Below the pieces are notes generated by a model, which made no database searches, was not told the origin of the DNA, and worked only from the letters and a program-made list of their open reading frames with translations. Source: Cryptomeria japonica (Eukaryota > Streptophyta > Pinopsida > Cupressales > Cupressaceae). Taken from it: 64,000 nt of DNA. Made by a program: the position numbers and the translations under genes. The first letter of the stretch is position 1; each line of letters starts with the position of its first letter. The stretch lies in the NCBI RefSeq assembly GCF_030272615.1, contig NC_081406.1:165583521-165647520 (forward strand). The letters are read 5' to 3'. Shown one piece after another: positions 1 to 11,194 of this stretch.

Positions 1-25
1 GTCACCAACAACAACTCCCCCTAAA
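1..25 (-). promoter_or_regulatory. Copia-A polypurine tract and first bases of its 3' LTR
   Basis: Read on the minus strand, the sequence runs from a purine tract (TTTAGGGGGAG) straight into TGTTGTTGGTGAC, which then leaves the window. This is the usual order polypurine tract then 3' LTR for a Ty1/copia element. The LTR start resembles the 5' LTR start read from 21856 downwards (TGTTGTTGTC). Only about 13 bases of this LTR are in the window, so the match is weak by itself. Confidence 0.6.
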
Positions 26-239
26 ATCATATTCCAAAGATCGAATCAGTTTTTCACATGCATCTCTCCCGCACAGGGATCAAAACCAACAAACTCTCTC
101 TCCTTTTGACAAAGAGATAAGCATCTCTCCCAAAAGGAGTACCAAACCATCATATTGACTACTTCGGCCGAGTAGAAGTCCCAACTCATCAATCTAGAAA
201 GAATAAGACAATGTAGTCCACCGGATTGATGCAACTCAA

Positions 240-1040
240 TGCATCTCAGTTCTCATAGGGAGGGGTAGAAACCCCCAACTTGTCTCTCAGATAACAAAAT
301 ATCTTTGTAGCTAAAGGCTTAGTAAAAATATCTGCAATCTACTCTATAGTAGATACGTATTCCAACTTCACTTCCTCCTCACTCACCTTCTCTCTCAAGA
401 AATGATGCTTGATAGATATATGCTTAGTTTTAGAATGTTGCAGCGAATTCTTAGACATATTAATGGCACTTGAATTATCACAATAAATAATTGCAGGCTC
501 ATCATACACAACTCTGATATCTTTCAACATTTGCTTCATCTAAACAACTTGAGTACAGTTAGCAGTAACAACAATATACTCAGCTTCAACAGTAGATAAG
601 GATATAGAATCTTGCTTCTTACTTTCCCATGAAACCAGCTTCTTTCCAAGAAAGAATGCACCACCAAAGGTACTTTTCCAGTCATCAACATCACCTACCC
701 AATCTGCATCAGTTTTAGTACATAACATAAAATCATCATTCCTAGGATACCATAAACCATAATCAGTAGTTCTCTTCAAGTATCTAAATATCCTCTTAAC
801 AACAGTGACATGACTCTCTTTAGGATCAGATTGAAATCTAACAGCCATGCACACACCATGCATCATATCCCATCTAGCCTGAGTCAAGTATATAATTCCA
901 CCATACATAGATCTGTATAAGCTCTGATTAGCTTTCGAGCAATCACCATTCTTAGACAATTTACAACCAGTTACCATAGGAGTTCTAACTGGTTTTGAGT
1001 CATCTAACCCAAATTTCTTCAATAATTCCTTAACATACAT
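240..1040 (-). pseudogene. Copia-A RNase H domain (C-terminal end of polyprotein)
   Basis: This is the copia-type RNase H that degrades the RNA template during cDNA synthesis. The frame shows DADWVGDVDD, then KSTFGG, LVSWESKKQ, and SLSTVEAEYI, the standard copia series holding the catalytic D and E residues. It continues through YCDNSSAIN and ends in a region with ADIFTKPL close to 260-300. An in-frame stop near 539 separates the two halves, and another lies before the ADIFTKPL block. Upstream on the same strand is reverse transcriptase, downstream the 3' LTR, as expected for the family. Confidence 0.85.
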
Positions 1041-1079
1041 AGCTTGAGATATAAAAATACCTTTACCAATTTGTGAAAT

Positions 1080-1990
1080 CTATAATCCCAAGAAGAATTT
1101 CATCTCACCTATCATAGACATCTCAAATTCTTTTTGCATATCAATGAAAAATTTCATGCTTAAATCATCATCACCTCCAAAATTAACATCATCAACATAA
1201 ACCTCAACAATTAAAATGTTATTGTTCTCAATCTTAAAGTACAGATTACTATTAGCGGTACCTTTTGTGAATCCCAATTTCAACAAATAATTATACAATC
1301 TAACATACCAGGCTCTAGGGGCTTGCTTCAATCCATAAAGATCTTTCTTCAATCTGCATACCATGTTAGCATCATCTGACAAAGAAAATCCATTTGTCTA
1401 CTTAATGTAAACCTCTTCCTCAAGATCATTTAGAAAAGTAGATTTGGCATCCATCTGATATACCTTGAAGTCTTTATAAGAAGCATATGCAAGCAAAAAT
1501 CTAACAGCTTCAAGTCTGGCCATCGGAGAAAAAGTCTCCTCATAATCAATACCTTCCTGTTGTGAATATACTTTGCAAACTAGTCTATCTTTATTTCTTA
1601 CCACTTCACCGGCTTCATTCACCTTGTTCCAGAATACCCACTTAGTGCCAATAACATTTTTATCCTTAGGTCTAGGTACAAGCTCCCAAGTATTATTCTT
1701 CTCAACCTGATTCAATTCCTCTTCCATTGCTTTTATCCAATTTTTTTATCTTTGCAAGCTTCTTGAACAGTTTTAGGGTCAATTTTAGAAATTAAACATA
1801 CTTCTTCATAAACACGTCTTCTTCTAGTCATTACACCTTTTCTCTTGTCACCAATAATTTGTTTTTTAGAATGATTTAATCTAACATACTTTGGAGTCTT
1901 CTGATTACTCTGATTTTTAGGTTACTGCACTTCTTCATCGGTAATAGCAACATTCGGATTGACTATCTCAATCAGATCAGTCTACTTCAA
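1080..1990 (-). pseudogene. Copia-A reverse transcriptase domain
   Basis: This is the Ty1/copia reverse transcriptase (RVT_2 type). Visible blocks in order are NTWELVPRPKDKNVIGTKWV at 1620-1690, then EGIDYEETFSPMARLEAVR, YQMDAKSTFLNDLEEEVY, LYGLKQAPRAWY and the catalytic YVDD near 1190-1200. The YVDD is intact, although the following residues (NFGGDDD) differ from the usual IIFGS. Stops lie near 1380 and 1730, and the segment between here and integrase is poorly preserved. It is recognisable but not functional as it stands. Confidence 0.9.
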
Positions 1991-2097
1991 GGGTTCAGTC
2001 TAATTAATCTTGACAATAACTTCTTGATCATCACAAGATCTGATTTCCTTTCCAATATTTTCATCCACTTTTACATTTGCACTTTCAACTATTTTTC

Positions 2098-3101
2098 TCA
2101 ATCTCTTATTATAACACCGGTAGGCTTTGTTGTTTGTCGAGTAACCCAAGAAGATACCTTCATCAAATCTTGCATCAACTTTCCTAAATCTTCATCTCTC
2201 TTGATATAACACTTGCTTCCAGAGATTATGAAATATTTAACAGTAGGAACATGACCAAACCATAACTCATAAGGAGTCTTACCAGTACCACCTTTTATAT
2301 GCACCTGGTTAAATGTGTATACAACAGTTAAAACTACTTCTCTGCAATAGAACTTCGACACATCTCCTTCAGTCAACATTGTCCCTACAACATCCAATAT
2401 AGTTTTGTTCTTCCTTTCACAACTCCATTTTGCTGAGGGGTTCTAGGGGAAGACAACTATCTTTTAATCCCATGCTTCTCACAAAATGCAACAAACTCAT
2501 CAAAGAAAAATTCTCCACATCCATATGATCTCAAACATTTTATTATCAGTCCTGATTTAGTCTCCACCTTAGCTTTGAATATCTTGAATTTGTCCAACAC
2601 TTCTGATTTCTCTCTTAGAAATACAACCCATACCATCCTGGAATAATCATCAATCAGCAACATGAAATATTTGTGTCCCTGTACACTTCTTACTCTAGTA
2701 GGTCCACATAGGTCAGTATGCACAAGGTCCAATAATCTATTAGATGAATACTTCTTATTCTTAAAGGATATTCTTGTCTGCTTTCCCATCTAGCATTCCT
2801 TACGTACTGGATTAGCAGGCTTAATAATTTTAGGCAAATCTCTAACAACCTGACTATTACCGATCTTAATTAATGAATCAAAGTAAACATGACACATTCT
2901 CCTATCCCACAACCAACTCTCATCAATCTGAGCAATCAAGCAACTTTTCTCATCAGTATTCAAATGATCTTACCTTTTATCTAAGTTTTGATTGCAATCT
3001 CTACACCTGAGCCATTAAGAATCTTTCACTTTCCATCCTTAAATTGTAGATTATATCCCTTGTCAGCCATTTTTCCTACACTCAAAAGATTATGCTTCAA
3101 A
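2098..3101 (-). pseudogene. Copia-A integrase, catalytic residues lost
   Basis: This is the integrase that would insert copia cDNA. From 3101 downwards there is EGLKHNLLSVGKMADKGY, the normal junction after protease, then a decayed zinc-binding region (LWDRRMCHV, where families usually have two histidines, and a lost cysteine near 2790). The core reads LVHTDLCGP at about 2720, keeping the first aspartate. The second catalytic site reads LRSYGCGEF where LRSDRGGEF is usual, so the aspartate is tyrosine. The third (near 2430) reads NGVVKGRT rather than NGVVERKN, so the glutamate is lysine. Two of three catalytic acids are therefore missing. Stops occur near 2457 and 2790. Confidence 0.85.
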
Positions 3102-3106
3102 CCTTC

Positions 3107-4064
3107 TGTCGTGTATCTATGCGGTGTACCTATTATACCTATATCTGTAACACAAAATGCACTCAATAAATCATTACAAGCATGGTTAGTGGATTAAAAC
3201 AATGAAAGATAAAACCATAGCTAATCCACTTATTGCCTCTTAGTAAATGCAAGTGTGAATTTTGCTCTCAGATCTTATCATGCAAATTCCAGTGACTTGA
3301 ATACACTTAGATGGAGGATTTGAATGATTAAGATGCATGATCTAGTAAGAATAGCATGATTAAGCTACATGAATGATTGATCTAGCATGATTAAGCTAAG
3401 ATTTAAGCTAAATTGAGCATGATAACATTTCTAAAACTGATAAACTATAAGCTAGATGCCTATAATAACAATGCATAAGCTAAGAATGAGATCGGATCTG
3501 GGTTTGAACTCCAAAATGGGGTCTATTTATAGGATTTCCCAAGGCTAGGGGTGAGGTGGCAAGATTCAACGGTCAAGATTGATCTGAAGATATCAATGGT
3601 TAAATTAGAGGAGGTTGGCAAAGGAGGTTGGATTAAAGGGGACACTTAGTGACAAGTGTCACAAAGGTTCTAGAAGATGTTAGATGAAAGGGAACATGGG
3701 GGTAGTTAGAATGGGTTAGGTTTAGGAAGGGTTAGGTTAGGTGGTTAAATGTTAGGAGAATTTGAATTTAGAAATTCATTTAATTGGAAAATGGCTAATT
3801 AATTTCAACAACTCATTGATTTGATTTGTTTTAATTACTTAAGAGTTGGAAGAAATGATTTGGTGGAGAAGATTAATTAATTTGAATTAATTAATCAAGG
3901 AGGATTATGGAGATGAACCTATTTCATAGATTTATTAATAAGTAGATGAATTGGGGGGGATTTAATCAAATTGTTTGATGAATTCAATTAAATTGGGGAG
4001 GAAGATTAATTGAGATAATTGCTTATTCAATTAATTATCTTCAGACAATTTTTAGGTGTATACA
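3107..4064 (-). mobile_element. Solo LTR (958 bp), related to the Tat/Ogre LTR
   Basis: The segment starts tgtcgtg and ends gtataca (TG...CA) and is flanked by a perfect 5-bp duplication, ccttc, at 3102-3106 and 4065-4069. Taking it out rejoins the Copia-A protease-integrase junction in frame, which fixes the boundaries. No coding sequence is present. On the minus strand it has the box CTATAAATAG at 3542-3533 followed by a context very like the TATA region of the gypsy LTRs at 6085 and 19676 (GACCCCATTT against GAGCCCATTT). I read it as a solo LTR left by LTR-LTR recombination of a gypsy element related to the one next door. Confidence 0.88.
3533..3542 (-). promoter_or_regulatory. TATA box of the solo LTR
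   Basis: CTATAAATAG on the minus strand, in the same context as the boxes at 6085-6094 and 19676-19685 in the Tat/Ogre LTRs. It is the likely core promoter of the lost parent element. The direction supports a minus-strand LTR. Confidence 0.6.
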
Positions 4065-4290
4065 CCTTCAACATACAAGACATCATCAGTGTTATGCTTA
4101 TCATTCAAATAAATAGAACCTCTACCACGGATCACACAAGCTTTGTCATCTCCAAATCTCACTATTCCACCATCATACTTTTCCACGCTTATGAATTTTC
4201 TTTTATAGCTGGTCATATGATGTGAACATCCACTGTCAATTACCCATTCATCTTCCTCTTCAACTTTAGTGGCTAATGCATTCTCCTTAA
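4065..4290 (-). pseudogene. Copia-A aspartic protease fragment
   Basis: This is the retrotransposon protease region. The frame shows EEDEWVIDSGCSHHMTS near 4195-4255, the typical copia active-site neighbourhood (W-I/V-I-D-S-G-C-S-x-H-M-T) with the catalytic aspartate kept. It goes on through RFGDDKACVIRGRG to DDVLYVEG at 4070-4100. There the solo LTR interrupts it; the expected continuation LKHNLLSV is found at the other side, below 3102. Upstream is the gag zinc knuckle. Confidence 0.85.
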
Positions 4291-4437
4291 TAGTACAACT
4301 TACATAATCAACAGGTACCGGTCCATCTTCCCAATGACAATGAATCCAATCTCATCTCCAAAATTTCTATTTTCTGATTCTTCATCTGTGCCACCTTCAT
4401 TAGCAGCATAATAATAATTCTTTTGATATCTATGCTT

Positions 4438-5414
4438 CTAATTTGACTTATAGGGCTTATCAAACTTCTCATGCTTATCATTTCTTTCATATCTATCATT
4501 TCTTTCATGCTTGTCATGCCTATCATACTTCGAATACCTTTCTGGACATCTAGAAGCAAAATGTCCTATCTTATTACAAGAGAAACATTTCAAAGGAAAT
4601 TTTCCATCATACTTACCGGCTCCCTTAGGCAATCTCTGGGCAATCAGGGCTTCAAGCTCTTCTAATTCTCTTTCCTACTCAACCATCTCTCTTCTTTCCT
4701 TCTCATACCAAGACAGTATTCTAGAAATTTCTCCTAGATCATATCTCTGTCTACCGGACACAGATGCTTTGAATGCATTCTCAGTCTTGCCATGTGATTC
4801 ACCGAAAAACTCACTCAACTCAAATGCAATGATCTTCCCAACTAGTATATCTTTGGTTACAGTAGTCACACTCTGGATCTCATCAATAGCATCTACCTTA
4901 TGTTTGTAAGCATCTGGTAAAGATCTCAACACCTTAGCAACAATTTCATCTTCTTTAAGAGTTCCACCAGCACATCTGATATTCATGACAAGTTCATTTA
5001 CCTTACCCATAAAGGTGTGAATTTTTTCATCATCACTCATCCTCAATTTTTCATATTTCCCTTTTAGGCTCAGCAACTTAGCAACTTTTAAATGTTTATC
5101 TCCTTCATGCAGGGTTTCAAGCTTCTCTGAGATCTGATGTGCAGTCTCTAATTCCATCATATTAGTCATCTCAGATCTGAAAATGCACTCAGTAAGGCTT
5201 CCTTTGCTCTGATGTTATTCTTTACTTGTTTGATCTCATCAAATGTAATTAGGCCATTATGAGGAATAGTGTAAGAATTCTTTGTAATCTTCTAGCAATC
5301 TTCTCCCAGACATCTCAAATGCACTTCCATTCAACTTTTCCATATGGTGTAGTTAGTTACATGAAACCTTAGACTCTCCTTATTAGAGATGATGCTCCCA
5401 CTTCCTGTTGCCAT
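4438..5414 (-). pseudogene. Copia-A gag (UBN2-type) with one zinc knuckle
   Basis: This is the capsid/nucleocapsid part of a plant Ty1/copia element. I chose the ATG at 5414 because it lies 40-50 bases after the primer site and starts MATGSGSII. The frame has three early stops, then a long helical UBN2-type stretch (5169-4675) with LETLHEGDKHLKVAKL and DEKIHTFMGKVNELV. After a stop near 4672 comes CFSCNKIGHFASRC at 4540-4590, an intact CCHC knuckle. The tail is rich in R, D and K (RYSKYDRHDKHERNDRYERN). The order gag, knuckle, protease is normal. Confidence 0.88.
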
Positions 5415-5456
5415 CCTGGATCTCATCAAGCAGACAAGCTTCTTCTAGAGGATCTA

Positions 5457-5470
5457 GCTTCGTTACCAAT
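5457..5470 (-). promoter_or_regulatory. Copia-A primer binding site
   Basis: Directly after the LTR end (GCTAACA), the minus strand reads ATTGGTAACGAAGC. It resembles the plant initiator-methionine tRNA primer site TGGTATCAGAGC in 8 to 9 of 12 positions. Its position between LTR and gag supports the call. Confidence 0.65.
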
Positions 5471-5595
5471 TGTTAGCAGCAACAAGGAGATAGAACTGAG
5501 GGGGGGTGAATCAGTTGTCACCGGTAAACCAAAATTCAATCACAAGAACAAATCTACACAATTGAAATAATAAGAAAGATGAACACAATAACAAT
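5471..5595 (-). repeat. Copia-A 5' LTR, distal 125 bp (U5 end)
   Basis: It starts tgttagcagc on the plus strand (LTR end GCTAACA on the minus) and includes the run ctgagggggggtgaatcag that all the copia-type LTRs in this window share near their 3' end (compare 32453, 46490 and 43690). It breaks at the gypsy insertion point and resumes at 20648 with ataacaccaag and the conserved aaaaccacg block. Confidence 0.85.
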
Positions 5596-7073
5596 TGATG
5601 CTCTACAAAATGGGAAGCTTAGTCATGATAACAAAACAACACAAACAATAAGAAAAGCCAATTTGTTAGTGTTAGAAATCATAAGCAAAACACTCTCCTA
5701 AACAAGCATATCAAGAAAGACACTACGAAATAGATAAAAAGCATAGTAAATCTACAAAATGTAACCAAACATCTCCATATGCTCTCTACCATGTTGGTAG
5801 GTTCTCCTTCCTTGTTCCTCTCCTCTCTAAGTTCCAAATTAGTGTAGCTCTCAGCAGCTTTTTGCACTATGGATGTCTTATGGAGATTCAAGATTTGAAA
5901 AATGATTACTCTAAATGCTATGCAAGTGTGAACAAAAGCTAAAATAAGAGATTATCTAATTAGCTAGTGTTGATTTTAAACTAAAAAGAGTGAATATGAT
6001 GGATTTATGCTAAATGATCTCTAAAAATGACTATAATGTAAATGCATACAAGTTTATAGGATTTGGATTATGATGAAATGGGCTCTATTTATAGGAAAAT
6101 TGAGCAATGGATGGTTGAGATTGAGTAATCTCAACAAGGGCCAGGATTGAATGATATTCAATCCATGTGAGAGATTTCAACTCAATCCCAAGATGACAAG
6201 TGTCAACAAGAGATGGGTTGAGGGGAGAGGGAAGAAGCATTAAATGCTTGACATGACCTGAGAGTTAACTTGGGAGTTAAGGTTAAGGTTGGGTTGAGTG
6301 AATAAATTTATTATCCAAAGAATAATGCTTTTATCCAATGGATAAACTCTTGTGCAAAGGTTAAAGGGACAACCGTGGTCAAAGCAATAAATGCTTGAGG
6401 AGACACATGGGTTACATGAGGGTTGAGTTTAGGGGCCAAAGTCCCTAACCATGGGTGCAAGTGGAATTAACCATAAATGGTTATGTAAGAGCCATTAATG
6501 GTCATGTAAGAGTCATTAGTGGTTTGGAAGACTTTAGAGGGTTGGCTTGTTGAACACATAAAACATTAAATGCTTTTCAAAGACTTTGAAGGCTTTGAGA
6601 AGTGACTCGAAGTTGGTTAGGAATGTGACAATAATTAGGGGATGTATTATGCTAATTAGGAAGGGGTAGAAGAATCTAGAAGGGGATTAGGATTGCAAGT
6701 GGGTTTGGTGGGTGAGGGAAAAATAGGATTTTTATTAAAATTAAATTCATTTATTTCAACAAATAGGTGCAAGTTGCATTTTTAGGAGAATACAAGTGGG
6801 GGGGATTTAATGATTTAAATAAATGTTTTAATTTATTTATTTAAAAGAGGAAAGGGGATTAAATTGAATAAATAGGATTTATTCATTTAATTGATTGTGA
6901 ATTTGATTTAATTAATTAATTAAAATAAATTGAATAATTTATTTAATTAATAGGAGAATGTTTGAAGATGAATTAATTAAATATTAATTTAATTAACTGA
7001 TGGCTAGTTGGTTTTTAATCAAATAAATAACAAATATTCATTTAATTAAAATGGATAGATTTATGTGACTACA
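5596..7073 (-). repeat. 3' LTR of the Tat/Ogre element (1478 bp)
   Basis: It starts tgatgctct and ends gtgactaca on the plus strand, so TGTAGTCAC...GAGCATCA on the coding strand. It matches 19187-20647 almost throughout. A TATA box (CTATAAATAG) lies at 6094-6085 on the minus strand. The part nearest the internal region (6700-7073) is very AT-rich with many taattaa motifs. A hydrophilic 70-codon frame at 5679-5891 is LTR sequence, not a gene. Confidence 0.95.
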
Positions 7074-7086
7074 TTTACCCCTCTTT
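7074..7086 (-). promoter_or_regulatory. Polypurine tract of the Tat/Ogre element
   Basis: The minus strand reads AAAGAGGGGTAAA immediately before the 3' LTR start TGTAGTC. It is the expected plus-strand primer for cDNA synthesis. Confidence 0.8.
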
Positions 7087-9214
7087 GAGACGGTGCGGTT
7101 TATCACGTTGTTTCAAAGAAAGAAAAATATGTGTGAAGAAATATGCCCCATAAATGTTAATTTAATGGGTGGTATGCCCCCTCGAAAGATGGGCTGAAAA
7201 TTTTGAAAAATTGGGCGATCTCTTGAAAAAGAATGAAAATTGGCAGGGAGGTATAAGAGAAGAAATAAGTAATATCAGTGAAAGAATAGAAGAAATCAGA
7301 GTGAATATGGACAAACATAAAGCCAATGAGTACCCTTAGGTCATGGAGGAGATACAGTGAAAATGTGGTGGTTGTGCTTTCGAGTGATGCTATATAATTG
7401 ATCAAAAATGGTTGAACAATCTGGTGTAATTGGTTTAATTGCCCCGGGTAAGTCAAAGCATGACAGTTGATGTCAGTTGTTCACTTGGATAGGATAAAGT
7501 CTGAGTAAGTGAATCAAAGTGACCTGATGGTGACTTAGCCAATTGATGTAGTTTCCCAATGAAGTCAAGGTATTTGAAGCAAAATACTCGTTGAGACTTA
7601 GACAATTGATGTAATCATCCATTATGATTGTGTTTGATTGGTTGATCAATTGATAGTGTGTGCGTGTGATGGATGGTTGTGGTGAGTCATAGCAGCCCTG
7701 TTAAGACAAGGTCATTATGATAAATGCTTGATTTAGTCTAGGATTACCATGATCTATTACCTATTGAGACCTGAAGATACTTGATCAGAGTATCTGTTGA
7801 TAGTTTAGGTGTGTGTGAGTCGATGGGTTGATTTAGGATGGGAAACGCAATCCCTCCTATTTAGCGATGGATGGTGATGAACGTGGCTTGATTGGGTTGA
7901 TGGGATACGATGAAGGGATTTATGATTATGACCTAGATAGGGAGGGTGAGGGGGGGATTTAGTGTTAGATAGAAGATATGGAGGACCTAGGACCGAGTCC
8001 TATGGAAGAATATATAAATAGAGTATGCATCCATTGTTATTTCTATGTATGAATGATATGCAACTATTTATGAATGTATGGATGGGTGGAATGCAACGAA
8101 ATGCAATATATATAGATGAGATGAAATGACAATCCATAGTGCTTTATTTTCATCATTGAGCATGGTAATATCAAATTTGGATGTGGTAGTAGGAACCAAG
8201 GATGGAGCATTGTACCTAAAAACAAACAACATAAATAAAGAATAAAGAATATAGACCCTCCATAATGGTTCATGCTCATATGGTTGAGGTATACACTGTA
8301 GTCAGCAAGCCATAGTGATCTATGACTATATTTTGCATAAGATCACGTAGCTTAGGGAACTTCCCACGTACACACCATTAGTACATGCCCCAGAACTTCA
8401 TTGGAATAATTCATAGAAAATACACAAACAAGGCTATACTTAGGAACCATCCTGGCCACTCTAATCACTTGTGGATATCTCGGAGTAGTGTAGAAACCTG
8501 ATATAAATGAATAACTAACGTATCAAACTAACCAAGTACTTGATATGCTTAAACAAAATTTTCTTGTCAAAGAAAAAGTTATCATGTCTTTGTTTTGGTA
8601 AGGAAGGATACATCCTTGTTAAGACAGTTTGCGGGTCAATGATGATTGTTTGGTCAATGTGATAAGTGATCTTTGTTTGAGTATTTCACAATGTTTTCTT
8701 GGTGTCTGTTTGTGATTGCGTATGTACAAGGCATTGCTATGTTTTTTATTGTTGTTTTGATGTTTTCTAATGTTTTTGGATTTTTTGTGGCTTTTGAATG
8801 TTTTTGGTATTTTGTGAGATAGTTTTGAATGAAGAACCCAATGAATCATAAGTAATGTAGAATCCACTTTCATCAATAGGTTAAGAGCATTGCCCCCAGT
8901 TTAGGTTAAGTACTATCTTTCAGTGCAGATCAATAACAAGCCATGGTTTGAATGATGGATGAGTAGATGTAATGAATGTGATCGCAACAAGTTTGAAAGA
9001 CAATAGAGCCATAACCCTTTACAAGTGGCACCTATTTTCTAGGTTTTCACCATCGTACTTACCTAAGATACCACCGGAGTGGTTGTTCATCATTTGGATG
9101 CATGATTTTTCTTTACTTTTTTATAATTTTTTTGTATTTTCTTCAGGACATTTATCTGAATGTTTTTGGTGTTTTTCCGGTATGTATGGGAGCCTGATGC
9201 TCTGTATAGCTTAG
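7087..9214. other. Noncoding 3' internal tail of the Tat/Ogre element
   Basis: This stretch lies between the integrase end and the polypurine tract. I find no frame with recognisable protein. Short open frames (for example 7157-7456 and 8064-8279, minus) are hydrophobic and lack codon-like structure. Many short degenerate repeats of tgattga/gttgat type occur at 7460-7900. Several plant gypsy lineages have extra sequence here, sometimes an env-like frame; I cannot support one. Confidence 0.6.
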
Positions 9215-10129
9215 GTATAAAAAATTTTGAGGTTCAGGTTGTTGATCAGATCTGCTAATGGTTCTCCTTCTGAAGTAGCCAACTGATATGCCCCAGACCC
9301 AAATACAACAGTAATAACATATGGACCCAACCAGTTTGATTCAAACTTTCCCTGATGTTCTCAGTTGGGTTGGTTACGAGGATTCTCTCAAAGAACAATA
9401 TCACCTACCTCAAATGTATGAGGTCTAACTTGATGATTATAGCTTCTGCTCATTCGCTGCTGATAGGATTTGAGGTGGTTGTATGTAGTTTGTCATTTTT
9501 CATCAAGTAGCTCTAAATCTTGGAGACGTGATACTCTGTATGCTTCATCATCTATCAGATTATGCAAGGAAACCCATAGAGATGGTATCTCAACCTCAAT
9601 AGGAAGGGTGGCTTCTACACCATATACTAGTGAGTAGCGAGTTGTGCCTATAGGGGTTCGAATACTAGTTCGATATGCCCATAGTGCTGGATTTAATTGA
9701 ACATGCCAATCACGACTAGCATCATTGACTGTCTTCTTGAGGATTCTCAATATGTTCTTGTTGGATGCTTTGGCTTGACCATTGCCTTGTGGGTAATAGG
9801 GAGTGGAAAAATGGTGTTGGATATGAAATTTCTCAGAGAGTTCACAAATATCCTGATTTTTGAAGGGAAGTCCATTATCTGTGATGATGGAAATGGGTAC
9901 ACCATACTGGCAGATGATGTAATTAAGGATGAATGAGGTGATATGCTTGCCGGTGACTTGGGTAAATGGAACAACTTCGATCCACTTTGTGAAGTATTCC
10001 ATGGCAGTAATAATAATAGTAGGAGTCCTTTTCCATGGATGGCCAATAGTATCTAGCACGTATGATCTTCTTGGCTAAGGAAGGACCGCTTGAGTGAGTC
10101 CCACAAATTTCTTCATTAACCTCTTCCAA
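9215..10129 (-). pseudogene. Tat/Ogre integrase, catalytic glutamate replaced
   Basis: This is the gypsy integrase. A remnant of the zinc-binding region (EEVNEEICGTHSSG ... YYWPSM) lies at 10050-10130. The core has EYFTKWIEVVPF near 9990, then TDNG with the second aspartate near 9880, and NGQAKASNKN near 9770. Families normally read NGQAEATNK, so the third catalytic residue is lysine here. WAYRTSIRTPIGTT follows. The C-terminal part at 9470-9220 shows FEVGDIVL, GKFESNWLGPYVI and GAYQL, the usual C-terminal fold. Frameshifts near 10000 and 9490 break it. Confidence 0.9.
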
Positions 10130-10216
10130 GGCCTTTATTGTCTCATCCTATTCCAAACATTGAAGGAGAGTACCATCAAGACTGCGTTGATATAGGGTTT
10201 TGGCAATGATGGTGTA

Positions 10217-11146
10217 TCAAGCGGTTTGGTGAATGAAGGTTTTACATTGGTTATTTGATTGGTTAGGAGGAAGTGTGTGGTCGTGTAGATAGTTGTAAAA
10301 CTCACCGTACCATGGGGATTCAGAACCGACAAGGTGACATATCATCTTGGTTTCAAGGATATCATAAGCGGGAATCCAAAGTTGTTCTACCAAGAACTCA
10401 TATCGTGTTGAATTTTGTGGAAGATCTAGGAGAGACACAATAGTAGCCATAACGTCAGCAACTCGATTCTAATCTCTAGGTATTTGCTCAAAGGTGATAG
10501 TAGTGAATGATACCTTTAATTTGTCCACCATTTGTTTGTACAACACGAGTTTACCATCCTTGGTTTGATATTCATCTGTTGCTTGTTGAATGACTAGTTG
10601 GGAGTCACCATATACTTGTAGTTCTTGTAACTTCCATTGTACAACCAGTCAGAGTCCTGTGATCAAGGCATCATACTCAGCTATGTTGTTGGTGCATGAA
10701 AATGTGAGCCTGTAAGACTTTAGGATGCTATCACCTTGAGGTGTGATAAACAGAATGCCTGCCCCCGAGCCATGCCTAGTATATGAACCATCAAAGTATA
10801 GTTTCCATGGTTGTGCTTCTATGATCATGAACATCTCTTCATCCGGAAAAGTGGAAATGAGAGGATGATCGCCTATGAGAGGTGCATCAACCAATTGATC
10901 TACAATGACTTGGCCCTTAATAGCCTTACGGTCCACATACTTGATGTAAAATTCACTTAGAATCATCACCCATTTGGCTAAGCGGCCTGTTAATGCTGCT
11001 TTGTTGAGTAAGTACTTTAGTGGATCGATTTTAGCAATGAGTTGTACTTTATGTGTTAACAGGTAGTGCCTTAGCTTAGTGGCTACCAAGATTATTGCTA
11101 GGCAGGCTTGCTTAATAGGTGTGTAATTGAGTTCGTAGTCGACCAA
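10217..11146 (-). pseudogene. Tat/Ogre RNase H pair (retroviral type plus archaeal type)
   Basis: Two RNase H domains follow the reverse transcriptase. The first (about 11146-10900) has YTPIKQACLAIILVATKLRH, YLLTHKV and GRLAKWVMILSEF. The second begins near 10820 with WKLYFDGSYTRHGSGAGI, then NNIAEYDALITGL, YGDSQLVIQQ at about 10600 and NRVADVMATI near 10460; these carry the acids of an archaeal-type RNase H. A doubled RNase H is a known mark of Tat/Ogre elements. Stops near 10648 and 10470 interrupt it. Confidence 0.88.
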
Positions 11147-11194
11147 CGTGTGAGAGATGTAATAAATAACACACTCTTTCCCTTCTACATTATG

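Noticed and set aside
7157-7456. A hydrophobic minus-strand frame after integrase, as a possible env-like gene
   Set aside because: No signal peptide, transmembrane anchor pattern or length typical of env-like proteins; composition fits AT-rich noncoding DNA.
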